DNA from: DATFYM01 sp035315065
Lineage (GTDB): Bacteria; Acidobacteriota; Terriglobia; UBA7540
Direction of reading: 5' to 3'
Assembly: GCA_035315065.1 (NCBI GenBank)
Contig: DATFYM010000257.1
Span: 1-36,144 of the forward strand
DNA: 36,144 nt
Part shown: positions 27,365 through 34,264 of the stretch, in pieces
How the letters are laid out: the number at the start of each line of letters is the position of its first letter
Position numbering within the stretch: position 1 is the first letter of the stretch
Notes under the pieces: generated by a model
Databases searched by the model: none
The model's input: the letters and a program-made list of their open reading frames with translations, nothing else
What the model was told of the DNA's origin: nothing
Made by a program: the position numbers and the translations under genes

Positions 27365-28012
27365 TCAGTCAACCAGCTTCCGCAGCTCCAGGCACGCCTT
27401 GTTAGCAAAGCTGATGACCGTTGGAATGGGCGCCTTGATCAGTTTCAGACAGTATCGTGCTTCCTCCAACGCTTCAGGTGTCTCCCATGATGCATTGAGG
27501 CGCCCGAAGGTAGTCCGATAGTCTTCATAGGCCCTAAGATGCTCAGCGGAAGTCTTATAAAACGCGATGACGGCCGCGACCACTCCGTAATCGAAATGGC
27601 CGATCTCGCTGACATTGCCACGGTATACCTCAAACGGATTGGGGCTTGGCGAACCTAGCCATGGCAATTTGTCCTTGGTCACCTTTTCTGGGTCGGTATC
27701 TGCGAGCGCTTTCTGAACACCCGGAAGGAAGTGTTTTTCCCAATCTTCTATCTCCGCGAGTAACGCTTTCGCCACAGAGCATCTTCGCCTTTTCTCGTCT
27801 TCCTTGTCGGCTCGATGCTGGTCCCTCAACTGAAGCACGACCGCGCCAAAGCCAAGACCAGCGGCGAGGCAAGTGATTACCACAATGTTGTATCCGTCGA
27901 GCGTCAATCCCGTCCCCATCTCAGTGCCTCGGTGAAACCATGCGAGGAGCAAGCGGACGAGGATCAGGAAGGCGACGAGAACAATGATGTCCTTCCACAA
28001 TCCAGGCTTCAT
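27365..28012 (-). CDS. two-TM protein of unknown function
   Basis: A 215-residue protein with two membrane helices near the N-terminus (KDIIVLVAFLILVRLLLAWF and YNIVVITCLAAGLGFGAVVL), then a charged coiled-coil-like stretch (QLRDQHRADKEDEKRRRCSVAKALLAEIEDWEKH) and a helical cytoplasmic-looking domain with a mid-region GVVAAVIAFYKTSAEHLRAYED. ATG at 28012 has GGGAGGA seven bases upstream. I do not recognise the family. It is the last of the genes between carA and carB. Confidence 0.75.
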   Translation of the reverse strand: MKPGLWKDIIVLVAFLILVRLLLAWFHRGTEMGTGLTLDGYNIVVITCLAAGLGFGAVVLQLRDQHRADKEDEKRRRCSVAKALLAEIEDWEKHFLPGVQKALADTDPEKVTKDKLPWLGSPSPNPFEVYRGNVSEIGHFDYGVVAAVIAFYKTSAEHLRAYEDYRTTFGRLNASWETPEALEEARYCLKLIKAPIPTVISFANKACLELRKLVD

Positions 28013-28087
28013 CGATATTTCCTCCCCAGTTTTCCAATTTGCATCCAACCACCCCGATGCTGTTCCCGACATCACTGGCAGTGTGAG

Positions 28088-28289
28088 CTAACCTGACGTC
28101 TCGCCTTCTCTCCGGCTCGGCTCGTCGTGAGATTTGCCGCAAGCGCATTTCGGCGGCAGCAATTCGTGAGCCGAGCCCAGCGACAGCAACCACGCCTTTA
28201 TGGCCTCGTGCGGGATGTGATGTCCCGCTTCGATTTCGGCGAACCCCCTGCGGATCGATTTTAAGTTGGTGTTGCTGTTCTTCCGACAT
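28088..28289 (-). pseudogene. short antitoxin-like gene, copy 1 (frameshifted)
   Basis: This is a near copy of the gene at 30004-30222: SIRRGFAEIEAGHHIPHEAIKAWLLSLGSAHELLPPKCACGKSHDEP. Starting from the ATG at 28289 (MSEEQQHQL), one extra A in the run at 28259-28262 puts the start out of frame with the rest. A longer frame is open back to 28471, but that extension is not family-like. The core resembles the short antitoxins ('xxIRRGLADVEAGRVxPHExVKxWLxSWG') usually found with RelE/ParE-like toxins; no such toxin is seen here. A C-terminal CACGKSH tail is added. Confidence 0.65.
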
Positions 28290-28439
28290 TTCAAAAAGAT
28301 ACCCTCTCTGAGGTCGTCAATCGTTACTCGTCTCGTTGGGCGACCAAACCCTCGCCGGGTAAGTAGATCGACCTCGCAAGGTTCCAGCGATGCAGAGCCT
28401 GAAGGGGCCTGAGGTTCTTCGTTTTCGCTTTGTTTCCGC

Positions 28440-28635
28440 TTTGTTCTTTTGAGACTGTCCTTTGTTTTCAACGACTCCTCCGCTTTGTTCCGTCAAAACC
28501 ACTGCTTCGACCGTGCCCTTCGCCACTACCTGTGGCCAACGGCCCAACCGCCTCCTGGCCCCAAAACGATGGCTTCGTTCCTGATCTTGCCAAGGGCCGA
28601 TCCTTTGTTATCAATCAAATCGGTGGCTTCGTTTT
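28440..28635. repeat. degenerate purine-rich repeats around ACAAAG/ACGAAGCC
   Basis: On the minus strand the words aacaaagcgg, aacaaagga and aacgaagcc recur at least seven times with irregular spacing, between the GNAT gene and the antitoxin-like copy 1. Frames run through it but look unlike protein. I cannot tell a decayed repeat element from a decayed gene. Confidence 0.4.
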
Positions 28636-29229
28636 TTAAATTCGGGCTTTTTCGATGGTCCGAAGATCAACGAACATCTTTCTTGTGTTGGCACCCAAGC
28701 GCGCACCTGGGATTTCAATCAATCCGAACTTCGCGTACCAATCAACTGCGCTTGGGTAGGCATCCACAATAAGGCATCGGCACCCCACCTGCCTCCCGAT
28801 CTGCAGTGAGCGGTGGAACGCGTCTGCCAAGAGCTTCCGCCCCAGCCCGCGTCCATTAAACCTCCTGTCAACCGCTAGTCGCGCAAGGAGTACGGCTGGA
28901 ATGGCGGGGTACGGCAGGCTCTTCAGTGCTGCCGAGAGTTCTAGCAGCGAATCGGAGGAAATCTCCGTCATGGCCAGGGTATAGTATCCAATTGCGACCT
29001 GGGGCTGGCTCTCGTCGACAGCAACATAGGTTGCGCCGATTTGATGCCTCACTTGGTTTTGCCAAGCGTAGCGTCTGAAGTAGTCGTTAAGAGCCAAGTC
29101 CCCACAGTCAAATGTTGCTCTTATGTGATGCTTTTCGAGCTGGCAGATAAGTAGGTCCACCGTCGCCTTTTTTTTTAGTGACCCCGATTCCACGGCTTTC
29201 GGCACGTGGAGTCCTGCCTGTTCCTCCAC
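28636..29229 (-). CDS. GNAT acetyltransferase, TacT/AtaT toxin-like
   Basis: A 197-residue GNAT protein. From residue 25 it matches the acetyltransferase toxins that modify charged tRNAs: ICQLEKHHIRATFDCGDLALNDYFRRYAWQNQVRHQIGATYVAV, VAIGYYTLAMTEI, PAVLLARLAVDRRFNGRGLGRKLLADAF (acetyl-CoA loop R/Q-x-x-G-x-G/A) and LIVDAYPSAVDWYAKFGLIEI. The first 22 residues are extra, and an A9 run (29176-29168) encodes KKK at 19-21 just before the core. The GTG start at 29229 is weak. The gene lies 35 bases behind the ribbon-helix-helix-like gene, the usual antitoxin-toxin order. Confidence 0.88.
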   Translation of the reverse strand: MEEQAGLHVPKAVESGSLKKKATVDLLICQLEKHHIRATFDCGDLALNDYFRRYAWQNQVRHQIGATYVAVDESQPQVAIGYYTLAMTEISSDSLLELSAALKSLPYPAIPAVLLARLAVDRRFNGRGLGRKLLADAFHRSLQIGRQVGCRCLIVDAYPSAVDWYAKFGLIEIPGARLGANTRKMFVDLRTIEKARI

Positions 29230-29264
29230 AACGCGAACGGCTGCAATCTTTTCACGCTACACCC

Positions 29265-29807
29265 TTAATGGAGGATTTTAGCCTGCGCCACCAGTGTCTC
29301 CATCTGGCCTTTCGCTCGCTCCTTCAGTTTCTTTAGCCGCACCTCTTCCAATTGCTCTTGCTCACTGAGGTGCGGCTTGGCGGCCAATTCCTCCGTCCTA
29401 GCCAGCAATTCGGGACCGGATCTCAGCGAATCCAGAATCGGACCGCGGCCCGTCATTGCGGCAACCAGTTCCTTGGTCGGCTCTCTTGGTTCCGCCGAAG
29501 CTAGCTCAGCAAGGCTTGCAAGTTCTTGGGGTGTCCAATCAATCTGGTCACTGGGCGGTTTGTACTCTACGGCCGCGCGCTCTACAAACGGAGACACCAA
29601 CTCGCGTACTCGATTTTCCCTGTCGATGCTCGCCACGGTGTGTCCGCTTCGCCGTTCACGGACCAGCCAGGATATGATAGCCAGAGCCTGAGCCAGCAAT
29701 TCGGCATTGCTTCTGACGTCCAGTTCGGATTTGAGGGACTCCAGAATCGCCGCGTCCTTGGGAGACAGATCAGCTTGGAATCGCATCGACGCTCTCTCTT
29801 TCGCCAT
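29265..29807 (-). CDS. ribbon-helix-helix-like protein, probable antitoxin
   Basis: A 180-residue protein. Residues 8-50 (MRFQADLSPKDAAILESLKSELDVRSNAELLAQALAIISWLVRER) look like a ribbon-helix-helix DNA-binding unit. The rest is helical and charged, with a heptad-rich C-terminus (LSEQEQLEEVRLKKLKERAKGQMETLVAQ). Canonical partners of GNAT toxins (DUF1778/TacA) are about 90 residues, so this would be a longer, different antitoxin. ATG with GGGAGGG seven bases upstream, and a consensus promoter plus a small palindrome lie further upstream, as expected for an autoregulated pair with the GNAT gene. Confidence 0.72.
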   Translation of the reverse strand: MAKERASMRFQADLSPKDAAILESLKSELDVRSNAELLAQALAIISWLVRERRSGHTVASIDRENRVRELVSPFVERAAVEYKPPSDQIDWTPQELASLAELASAEPREPTKELVAAMTGRGPILDSLRSGPELLARTEELAAKPHLSEQEQLEEVRLKKLKERAKGQMETLVAQAKILH

Positions 29808-29857
29808 ACACTAGCCCTCCCTTCTCCGAGGTATCACCGACTGCAATCACCTCCAAA

Positions 29858-29873
29858 TCCGACCTACTTCGGA
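29858..29873. promoter_or_regulatory. possible operator of the RHH-GNAT pair
   Basis: A small dyad TCCGA-six bases-TCGGA lies between the -10 element and the ribbon-helix-helix gene, with another CCGA next to the -10 box. A palindrome here fits antitoxin autoregulation but is short. Confidence 0.4.
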
Positions 29874-29883
29874 GGCATTTCCG

Positions 29884-29911
29884 ATTATATCAGATGCAGC
29901 GCATGGGTCAA
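29884..29911 (-). promoter_or_regulatory. consensus sigma70 promoter for the RHH-GNAT pair
   Basis: On the minus strand TTGACC (29911-29906), a 16-base spacer and a perfect TATAAT (29889-29884), about 77 bases upstream of the ribbon-helix-helix gene. It is the closest match to consensus in the window. Confidence 0.75.
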
Positions 29912-30003
29912 CAGTTCCCCGCAAACAGTTTTAGGACCGAAGTTCACCTCCCCCTTCCTATCTCTAATTTCGGATAAGGCCCTTATTTTCATAAATTCTG
30001 GTC

Positions 30004-30222
30004 CTAAGGCTTTCTGTCTTTGACGCGTTGCCCACGTTGTTGTCCCCGGCCCGGCTCATCATGAGATTTGCCGCACGCGCACTTTGGCGGCGGCAATTCG
30101 TGATCCGAGCCCAACGACAGCAACCACGCTTTCATGGCCTCATGCGGGATGCAATGTCCCGCTTCGATTTCGGCGAACCCCCTGCGGATCGATTCGAGTT
30201 GGCGTTGCGGTTTTTCCAACAT
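30004..30222 (-). CDS. short antitoxin-like protein, copy 2 (intact)
   Basis: A 72-residue protein: MLEKPQRQLESIRRGFAEIEAGHCIPHEAMKAWLLSLGSDHELPPPKCACGKSHDEPGRG. The core is the 'IRRG-AEAG-PHE-KAWL' pattern of short antitoxins usually paired with RelE/ParE-like toxins, with an added CACGKSH tail that could bind metal. ATG at 30222 with GAGGG eight bases upstream. It follows the Uma2 gene by 22 bases. About 140 bp of it are nearly identical to the frameshifted copy at 28088-28289. No toxin gene is directly downstream. Confidence 0.75.
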   Translation of the reverse strand: MLEKPQRQLESIRRGFAEIEAGHCIPHEAMKAWLLSLGSDHELPPPKCACGKSHDEPGRGQQRGQRVKDRKP

Positions 30223-30244
30223 CAGGCATACCCTCGATGAGGTG

Positions 30245-30859
30245 TCACTTGGCCTGCCAATCGTTAGTCTTGTCGTCCTTAGGTGCTCGCACCGCGCGGA
30301 GTCGAAGGGTCACTCTTGGCTGGCGCGAAGCGGAAACAGGGTCATCTGCAAAACCCGTCAGTTCCTCGATAACTACAGCTTCGCCCTCCGTGAAAGTACG
30401 GGTTCTGTGCCTCGGGCTGATCACCTCAACTGTGCGCTCCTCCGGGTCGACCCACACCTGAGTCACTCCGTTCTTCTTATAGTCCCGGCGCTTGTTTTGA
30501 ATGTCCAACCAAGTATCGTTGGGCGAGATCACCTCGAAGGCAACGTCGGGCGGGAATGGTACGGGTCCTTCGGGGATGCCGCCTTCGCCAAAGCGTTGAC
30601 GGCGCACCAGAGCCCAGTCCGGGCAGCGCCAGTTCCCCGACGCCATCGTGAAGGTCACATCCGTCGGAAAACTCATCCATTCTGGACGCCGGCTTGAGTA
30701 TTCATTTACGGCCAGACAGATACTCATCACTGCCGTACAGTGGTTGCCTCCCATGTGCGGCGACATGAACTTCACCTCCCCGTCTACGCACTCCCAGCGC
30801 TGCCATTCTTTTCCCGCCGCCAGGAACTGTTCCCACGTCAGCGCCGTCTTCGTCGCCAT
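30245..30859 (-). CDS. Uma2 family endonuclease-like protein (DUF820)
   Basis: A 204-residue protein of the Uma2 family, predicted PD-(D/E)XK nucleases. Marks are ALTWEQFLAAGKEWQRWECVDGEVKFMSPHMGGNHCTAVMSICLAVNEY, then the core CPDWALVRR, VAFEVISPNDTW and KRRDYKKNGVTQVWVDPEERTVEV, in which P-D, E-x-x-S and the K/Y line match the active site. ATG with GAAGGAGGAAGC just upstream. A TATAAT at 30927-30922 about 60 bases upstream may be a -10 element. Uma2 genes are often scattered accessory genes of uncertain role. Confidence 0.92.
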   Translation of the reverse strand: MATKTALTWEQFLAAGKEWQRWECVDGEVKFMSPHMGGNHCTAVMSICLAVNEYSSRRPEWMSFPTDVTFTMASGNWRCPDWALVRRQRFGEGGIPEGPVPFPPDVAFEVISPNDTWLDIQNKRRDYKKNGVTQVWVDPEERTVEVISPRHRTRTFTEGEAVVIEELTGFADDPVSASRQPRVTLRLRAVRAPKDDKTNDWQAK

Positions 30860-30936
30860 GCTTCCTCCTTCGGGGGTACCATCAGCTGTTCCCGAAAGCC
30901 CGCGCTTGCAAATTACTACGTATTATATGTATTACA

Positions 30937-31545
30937 TCACTCCGTTTCCCGCACCTGCTGAAGTCTAGCCCGCAGGGACTCCGGCAGCCCGCGCTCGATT
31001 TCGGGCCCGATCAGGCCGGCTGCGTCGAGGCTTCGTATGTGAACGCGGTCCTTATCCCGATTGGCGTTCAGCTTCATCCGCACCAAGTCAGCTACCGGAA
31101 CCACCCAGACTTCTTGCCCTTTTATCATCTTGCGCTCCGGCGCCAGCGGCGGATTGAGGATCACTTGGCTGGGCTTCACCTTCTCGCCGCTGAAGAGGAG
31201 ATGGACGGCGTTGACGGCCTTGTCGCCGTACAAAAGCATGTCTACGCCCGCCACATAGCGAAACCGGAAGCCTTGCGATTCCGCGACCGCAACCACTCGG
31301 TCCAGGTTGGAGCGGTCGATCAGGATATCCGCGTCTCGCGTCAGCACTGAATGCGTCGGGTCCGCCTCTTCCACGTGGATTAGAACGGCTAGCCCGCCGA
31401 TGACCTCGTAAGGGATATTGGCTGCCGTCAGCGGATCGGCAATCTTGTGGAGGATGCCGACGACATTGAAAAGGCGTTCCTCGAACACCAGATTGACGAC
31501 CTCCCCTCTGGCAGCCGTTTCCTCGAGAAACTGATGGAACTGCAT
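30937..31545 (-). CDS. nucleotidyltransferase-fold protein
   Basis: A 202-residue protein with the minimal nucleotidyltransferase pattern: YEVIGGLAVLIHV, then DADILIDRSNLDRVVAVAESQGFRFRYVAGVDMLLYGDKAVNAVHLLFSG, giving the GG and the D-x-D metal site, and a helical C-terminus (VVPVADLVRMKLNANRDKDRVHIRSLDAAGLI). It resembles AbiEii/MNT-type enzymes that often act as toxins. No HEPN or other clear partner is next to it. The ribosome binding site AAGGAAG is supplied by the heptad array between it and carA. Confidence 0.82.
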   Translation of the reverse strand: MQFHQFLEETAARGEVVNLVFEERLFNVVGILHKIADPLTAANIPYEVIGGLAVLIHVEEADPTHSVLTRDADILIDRSNLDRVVAVAESQGFRFRYVAGVDMLLYGDKAVNAVHLLFSGEKVKPSQVILNPPLAPERKMIKGQEVWVVPVADLVRMKLNANRDKDRVHIRSLDAAGLIGPEIERGLPESLRARLQQVRETE

Positions 31546-31552
31546 AGCGTAA

Positions 31553-31604
31553 CTTCCTTACCCTTCACCCTTTACCCTTCATCCTTTACTCTTCACCCTT
31601 GCCG
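31553..31604. repeat. one-armed heptad array at the carA 3' end
   Basis: About seven tandem heptads (cttaccc, ttcaccc, tttaccc, ttcatcc, tttactc, ttcaccc, ttgccga). No complementary arm is visible nearby. The carA stop codon (31595-31593) and the Shine-Dalgarno of the downstream gene both lie in it. Confidence 0.85.
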
Positions 31605-32756
31605 AAACTCTTCCATCATCTTCACGAACCGGTCAAACAAGTACGCCGAATCGTGTGGGCCTGGCGATGCCTCCGGGTGGTACTGAACGCTGAAGAGCGG
31701 CAGCGACCGATGGCGCAGTCCCTCGAGGGTATCGTCATTCAGATTCCGGTGGGTCAGAACCACATCACTCGATTTCAGCGAATCGGGATCGACGGCGAAG
31801 CCGTGATTCTGCGCTGTGATCTCCACCTTTTGGGTTTCCAGGTTCATCACCGGGTGGTTGCCGCCGTGGTGGCCGAACTTCAGCTTGTAGGTCCTGCCGC
31901 CCAGTGCCAGGCCGACGATCTGGTGGCCGAGGCAGATGCCGAAGATGGGTACGCGGCCCATCATCTCCCGCACGGCTTGGGCGGCGTATGTGACCGGCTC
32001 GGGATCGCCCGGGCCGTTGGATAGAAAGACGCCATCGGGTTTGAGCGCCATGCAGTCTGCGGCCGAGGTCATGGCGGGAACCACCGTCACGCGGCAGCCT
32101 ACATCCACCAGCCGCCGCAGGATGTTGTGCTTGATACCGTAGTCGTAAGCCACCACGTGGTAACGCGGTAGCGAGTCGGCTTCCGGTTGCTGGGCGTGGG
32201 AGGATGCCGGACCCAAGCCTGCCTCTACGTGCAGGATGTCGTGCGTACCCTCGCGCCACTCGTACCTGACGGATGCGGTCACCCGGCTTGCCAGGTCGAG
32301 CCCCACCATGCTTGGCGATGCCTTGGCTTTCGCCACCAGACTCGCTTCGTCGTCATCGACAGTGGAGAGGACGCCGCGCATGGCGCCGTACTTCCGCAAG
32401 TGGCGGACGAGGGCTCGCGTATCGATATCGGAAATCGCGGGTACGCCAAACCCGGCCAGGAAGTCCGACACCTCGTTTTCCGAGCGCCAGTTGCTGGCAA
32501 GCGCGGTCAACTCGCGCACCACCAACCCTTCGGCATAGGGCTTTGCCGACTCGCTATCGAGGTGGTTGGTTCCGTAGTTCCCAATGTGCGGGTAGGTCAG
32601 GATGACAATCTGGCCGGAATAAGAAGGGTCCGTCAGGATTTCCTGATACCCCGAAATAGAGGTGTTAAAAACAACTTCGCCGAAACGCTCGCCGGACGCG
32701 CCGTAGCCGCGCCCCCGAAATACCCTGCCGTCTTCTAAGGCGAGGATCGCCTCCAT
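31593..32756 (-). CDS. carA: carbamoyl-phosphate synthase small subunit
   Basis: CarA is the glutamine amidotransferase that feeds ammonia to CarB. The 387 residues show the N-terminal domain (ALEDGRVFRGRGYGASGERFGEVVFNTSISGYQEILTDPSYSGQIVILTYPHIGNYG) and the class I glutaminase domain with VFLSNGPGDPEP, GICLGHQ (catalytic Cys) and the His/Glu part VQYHPEASPGPHDS. The ATG at 32756 fits the family start. It diverges from mreD. A TATAAA about 90 bases upstream on the minus strand is a possible -10, with no good -35. Confidence 0.97.
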   Translation of the reverse strand: MEAILALEDGRVFRGRGYGASGERFGEVVFNTSISGYQEILTDPSYSGQIVILTYPHIGNYGTNHLDSESAKPYAEGLVVRELTALASNWRSENEVSDFLAGFGVPAISDIDTRALVRHLRKYGAMRGVLSTVDDDEASLVAKAKASPSMVGLDLASRVTASVRYEWREGTHDILHVEAGLGPASSHAQQPEADSLPRYHVVAYDYGIKHNILRRLVDVGCRVTVVPAMTSAADCMALKPDGVFLSNGPGDPEPVTYAAQAVREMMGRVPIFGICLGHQIVGLALGGRTYKLKFGHHGGNHPVMNLETQKVEITAQNHGFAVDPDSLKSSDVVLTHRNLNDDTLEGLRHRSLPLFSVQYHPEASPGPHDSAYLFDRFVKMMEEFRQG

Positions 32757-32887
32757 TTGCTCTCCGGTATTCCAAGAATTTGAAAAATGAGCCAGTCTTC
32801 AACGATCCGTCATGGCGTGGGCCAAAGGTCGTCTTACTTTTATACCACAGCTCTTCTTGAAGTGGCTAGTAGTTAGTGGTTATTCCC

Positions 32888-33442
32888 ATGGATGCCGCTT
32901 CTCTGGTAGCCTTCAGGATGATGCCTGTCGCGGTCCGCAGAGAGATTGAAGTTTATCACGTACACCCGGTAGTGATCTGGGTATCGGTGTTCGTAGCGCT
33001 GTTGCTGCAAACCGTCCTGCCCATCAAGATCCCTCTGGCACAGCTCTTCGATTTCCCTCTCCTGGTCACCATTTACTTCTCGCTGCTGCGACGCAGCAAG
33101 GTTTTCGGAACGTTGTTCGGGACTGCTCTCGGTCTTCTGCAGGATGCACTCTCGTACGTCTCGCATAATCCGGTGGGAATGTCCGGCATGGCCAACGCGC
33201 TGGTTGGTTATATCGCCGCGTCCGCGAGCTTCCGCTTCGACTTCGACCGTTTGATGCCGCGACTACTGCTGACCGCGGTGTGCCTGACCATTCACGGCCT
33301 CTTCCTGGCCGGTCTCCGGGCAGTGCTGCTCGATCCACCCCCGGCCTTCCACCTCTTGGACCTCGCCAGCGTGCTTCTGGTAAACGTCGCCCTGGCGATA
33401 GTCGTTTTCCAGATCCTCGACCGATTCAGAACTCTCGCCTGA
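32888..33442 (+). CDS. mreD: rod shape-determining protein MreD-like
   Basis: An inner-membrane protein of the elongasome, 184 residues. After a basic start it has FVALLLQTVLPIKIPL, FDFPLLVTIYFSLLRRSKVFGTLFGTALGLLQDALSYVSHNPVGMSGMANALVGYIAAS and further hydrophobic helices at the C-terminus (LLLTAVCLTIHGLFLAGLRAVLL, LASVLLVNVALAIVVFQIL). This order fits MreD. mreB and mreC are not next to it. The ATG at 32888 and a GTG four codons upstream are both possible; neither has a strong ribosome binding site. Confidence 0.85.
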   Translation: MDAASLVAFRMMPVAVRREIEVYHVHPVVIWVSVFVALLLQTVLPIKIPLAQLFDFPLLVTIYFSLLRRSKVFGTLFGTALGLLQDALSYVSHNPVGMSGMANALVGYIAASASFRFDFDRLMPRLLLTAVCLTIHGLFLAGLRAVLLDPPPAFHLLDLASVLLVNVALAIVVFQILDRFRTLA

Positions 33443-33654
33443 GGTTGCAACCGCACCGAGCCTTGGTACCATTACTCGCCTGGCCACGATCGCCGTCATT
33501 CGACGATGAACCCGCGGTCGGAGCAAACCGTCTCCCTGATATCGTCGCGATCCGGGGTGGTGGGCGTCATTGGAACTTGATAGCTCCAACCGAGCCGGCG
33601 CGCTATACTGAGGGAGGTGGGCAAGGGACTAACCACATCATAAGGAGGAGACTC

Positions 33655-34182
33655 GTGAGAAAACTGCTGGTAATTGCAGCGGCGCTGATCGTGACCCTCG
33701 GTTCTGTTGCATCGGCACGAGCTGAGCTCAAGGTTGGCGACAAGGCGCCTGACTTCACGCTGCCCGATCAAAACGGCAATAAGGTGAAGCTGAGCGATTT
33801 CCTGGGAAAGAAGAACGTGGTTTTAGCGTTTTACGTTTTGGCTTTCACGGGTGGGTGAACGAAGGAGCTACAGGCGTATCAGGCTGATATCGCCAAGTTC
33901 GAGCAAGGGGGTACCCAGGTTCTGGGTATCAGCGTGGACAGCTCTCCTGCCAACGCCGCATTCGCCAAGCAGATCGGCGTCACCTTTCCCCTCCTCAGCG
34001 ACTTCCAGCGAACGGTATCCAAAGATTACGGCATCTTCAATGAGAAGTACGGCTTTGCCAACCGTACCACGTTCGTGGTGGACAAGGACGGTGTGATCCA
34101 ACACATCGATAAGGACAAGGCCGCCATCGATCCCAGCGGCGCTGGGCAGGCCTGTAGTCTGTTGGAGCACCAGAAGAAGTAG
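33655..34182 (+). CDS. selenocysteine-containing peroxiredoxin (AhpC/TSA type), exported
   Basis: A peroxidase of the AhpC/TSA family, 175 residues if the TGA at 33856-33858 is read as selenocysteine. Parts in order are a signal peptide (MRKLLVIAAALIVTLGSVASARA), ELKVGDKAPDFTLPDQNGNKVKLSDFLGKKNVVLAFYVLAFTGG, U at residue 68 in place of the peroxidatic Cys, then TKELQAYQADIAKFEQGGTQVLGISVDSS, TFPLLSDF, NRTTFVVDKDGVIQHID and a Cys in GQACSLLEHQKK that could be the resolving residue. The GTG start has AAGGAGGAG just upstream. The sequence after the TGA stays in frame and matches the family to its end. A SECIS-like hairpin follows the TGA. The alternative is a Cys codon mutated to a stop. Confidence 0.88.
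33873..33894 (+). promoter_or_regulatory. bacterial SECIS-like hairpin
   Basis: GGCG (33873-33876) pairs with CGCC (33891-33894) and TATCA (33877-33881) pairs with TGATA (33885-33889). A single bulged T is at 33890 and the apical loop is GGC (33882-33884). The first loop G is 23 bases after the TGA, within the usual bacterial range of about 16-37. E. coli fdhF also has a GG-starting loop and a bulged U. The stem is inside the coding sequence, as expected. Confidence 0.75.
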
Positions 34183-34188
34183 TCGACG

Positions 34189-34261
34189 CAGACGTTAGAC
34201 TGTAGACGGTACACGGGAAGGCCGCTTTCCCCGTCTACCAGATTCCGTCTGCCGTCTACCG
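34189..34261. repeat. heptad hairpin between convergent genes
   Basis: The left arm at 34189-34217 has heptads agacgtt, agactgt, agacggt. The right arm at 34230-34261 has ccgtcta, ccagatt, ccgtctg, ccgtcta. The arms are complementary. The site fills the gap between the peroxiredoxin and the M16 peptidase genes and may terminate both. Confidence 0.85.
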
Positions 34262-34264
34262 CTC

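Noticed and set aside
28290..28471. N-terminal extension of antitoxin-like copy 1
   Set aside because: It does not resemble copy 2 or any family and is purine-rich repeat-like sequence; the ATG at 28289 matches the start of copy 2 better.
33280..33858. Single open frame of 192 residues ending at the peroxiredoxin TGA
   Set aside because: Its first 125 residues overlap mreD and the leader; the real gene starts at the GTG at 33655 and continues past the TGA.
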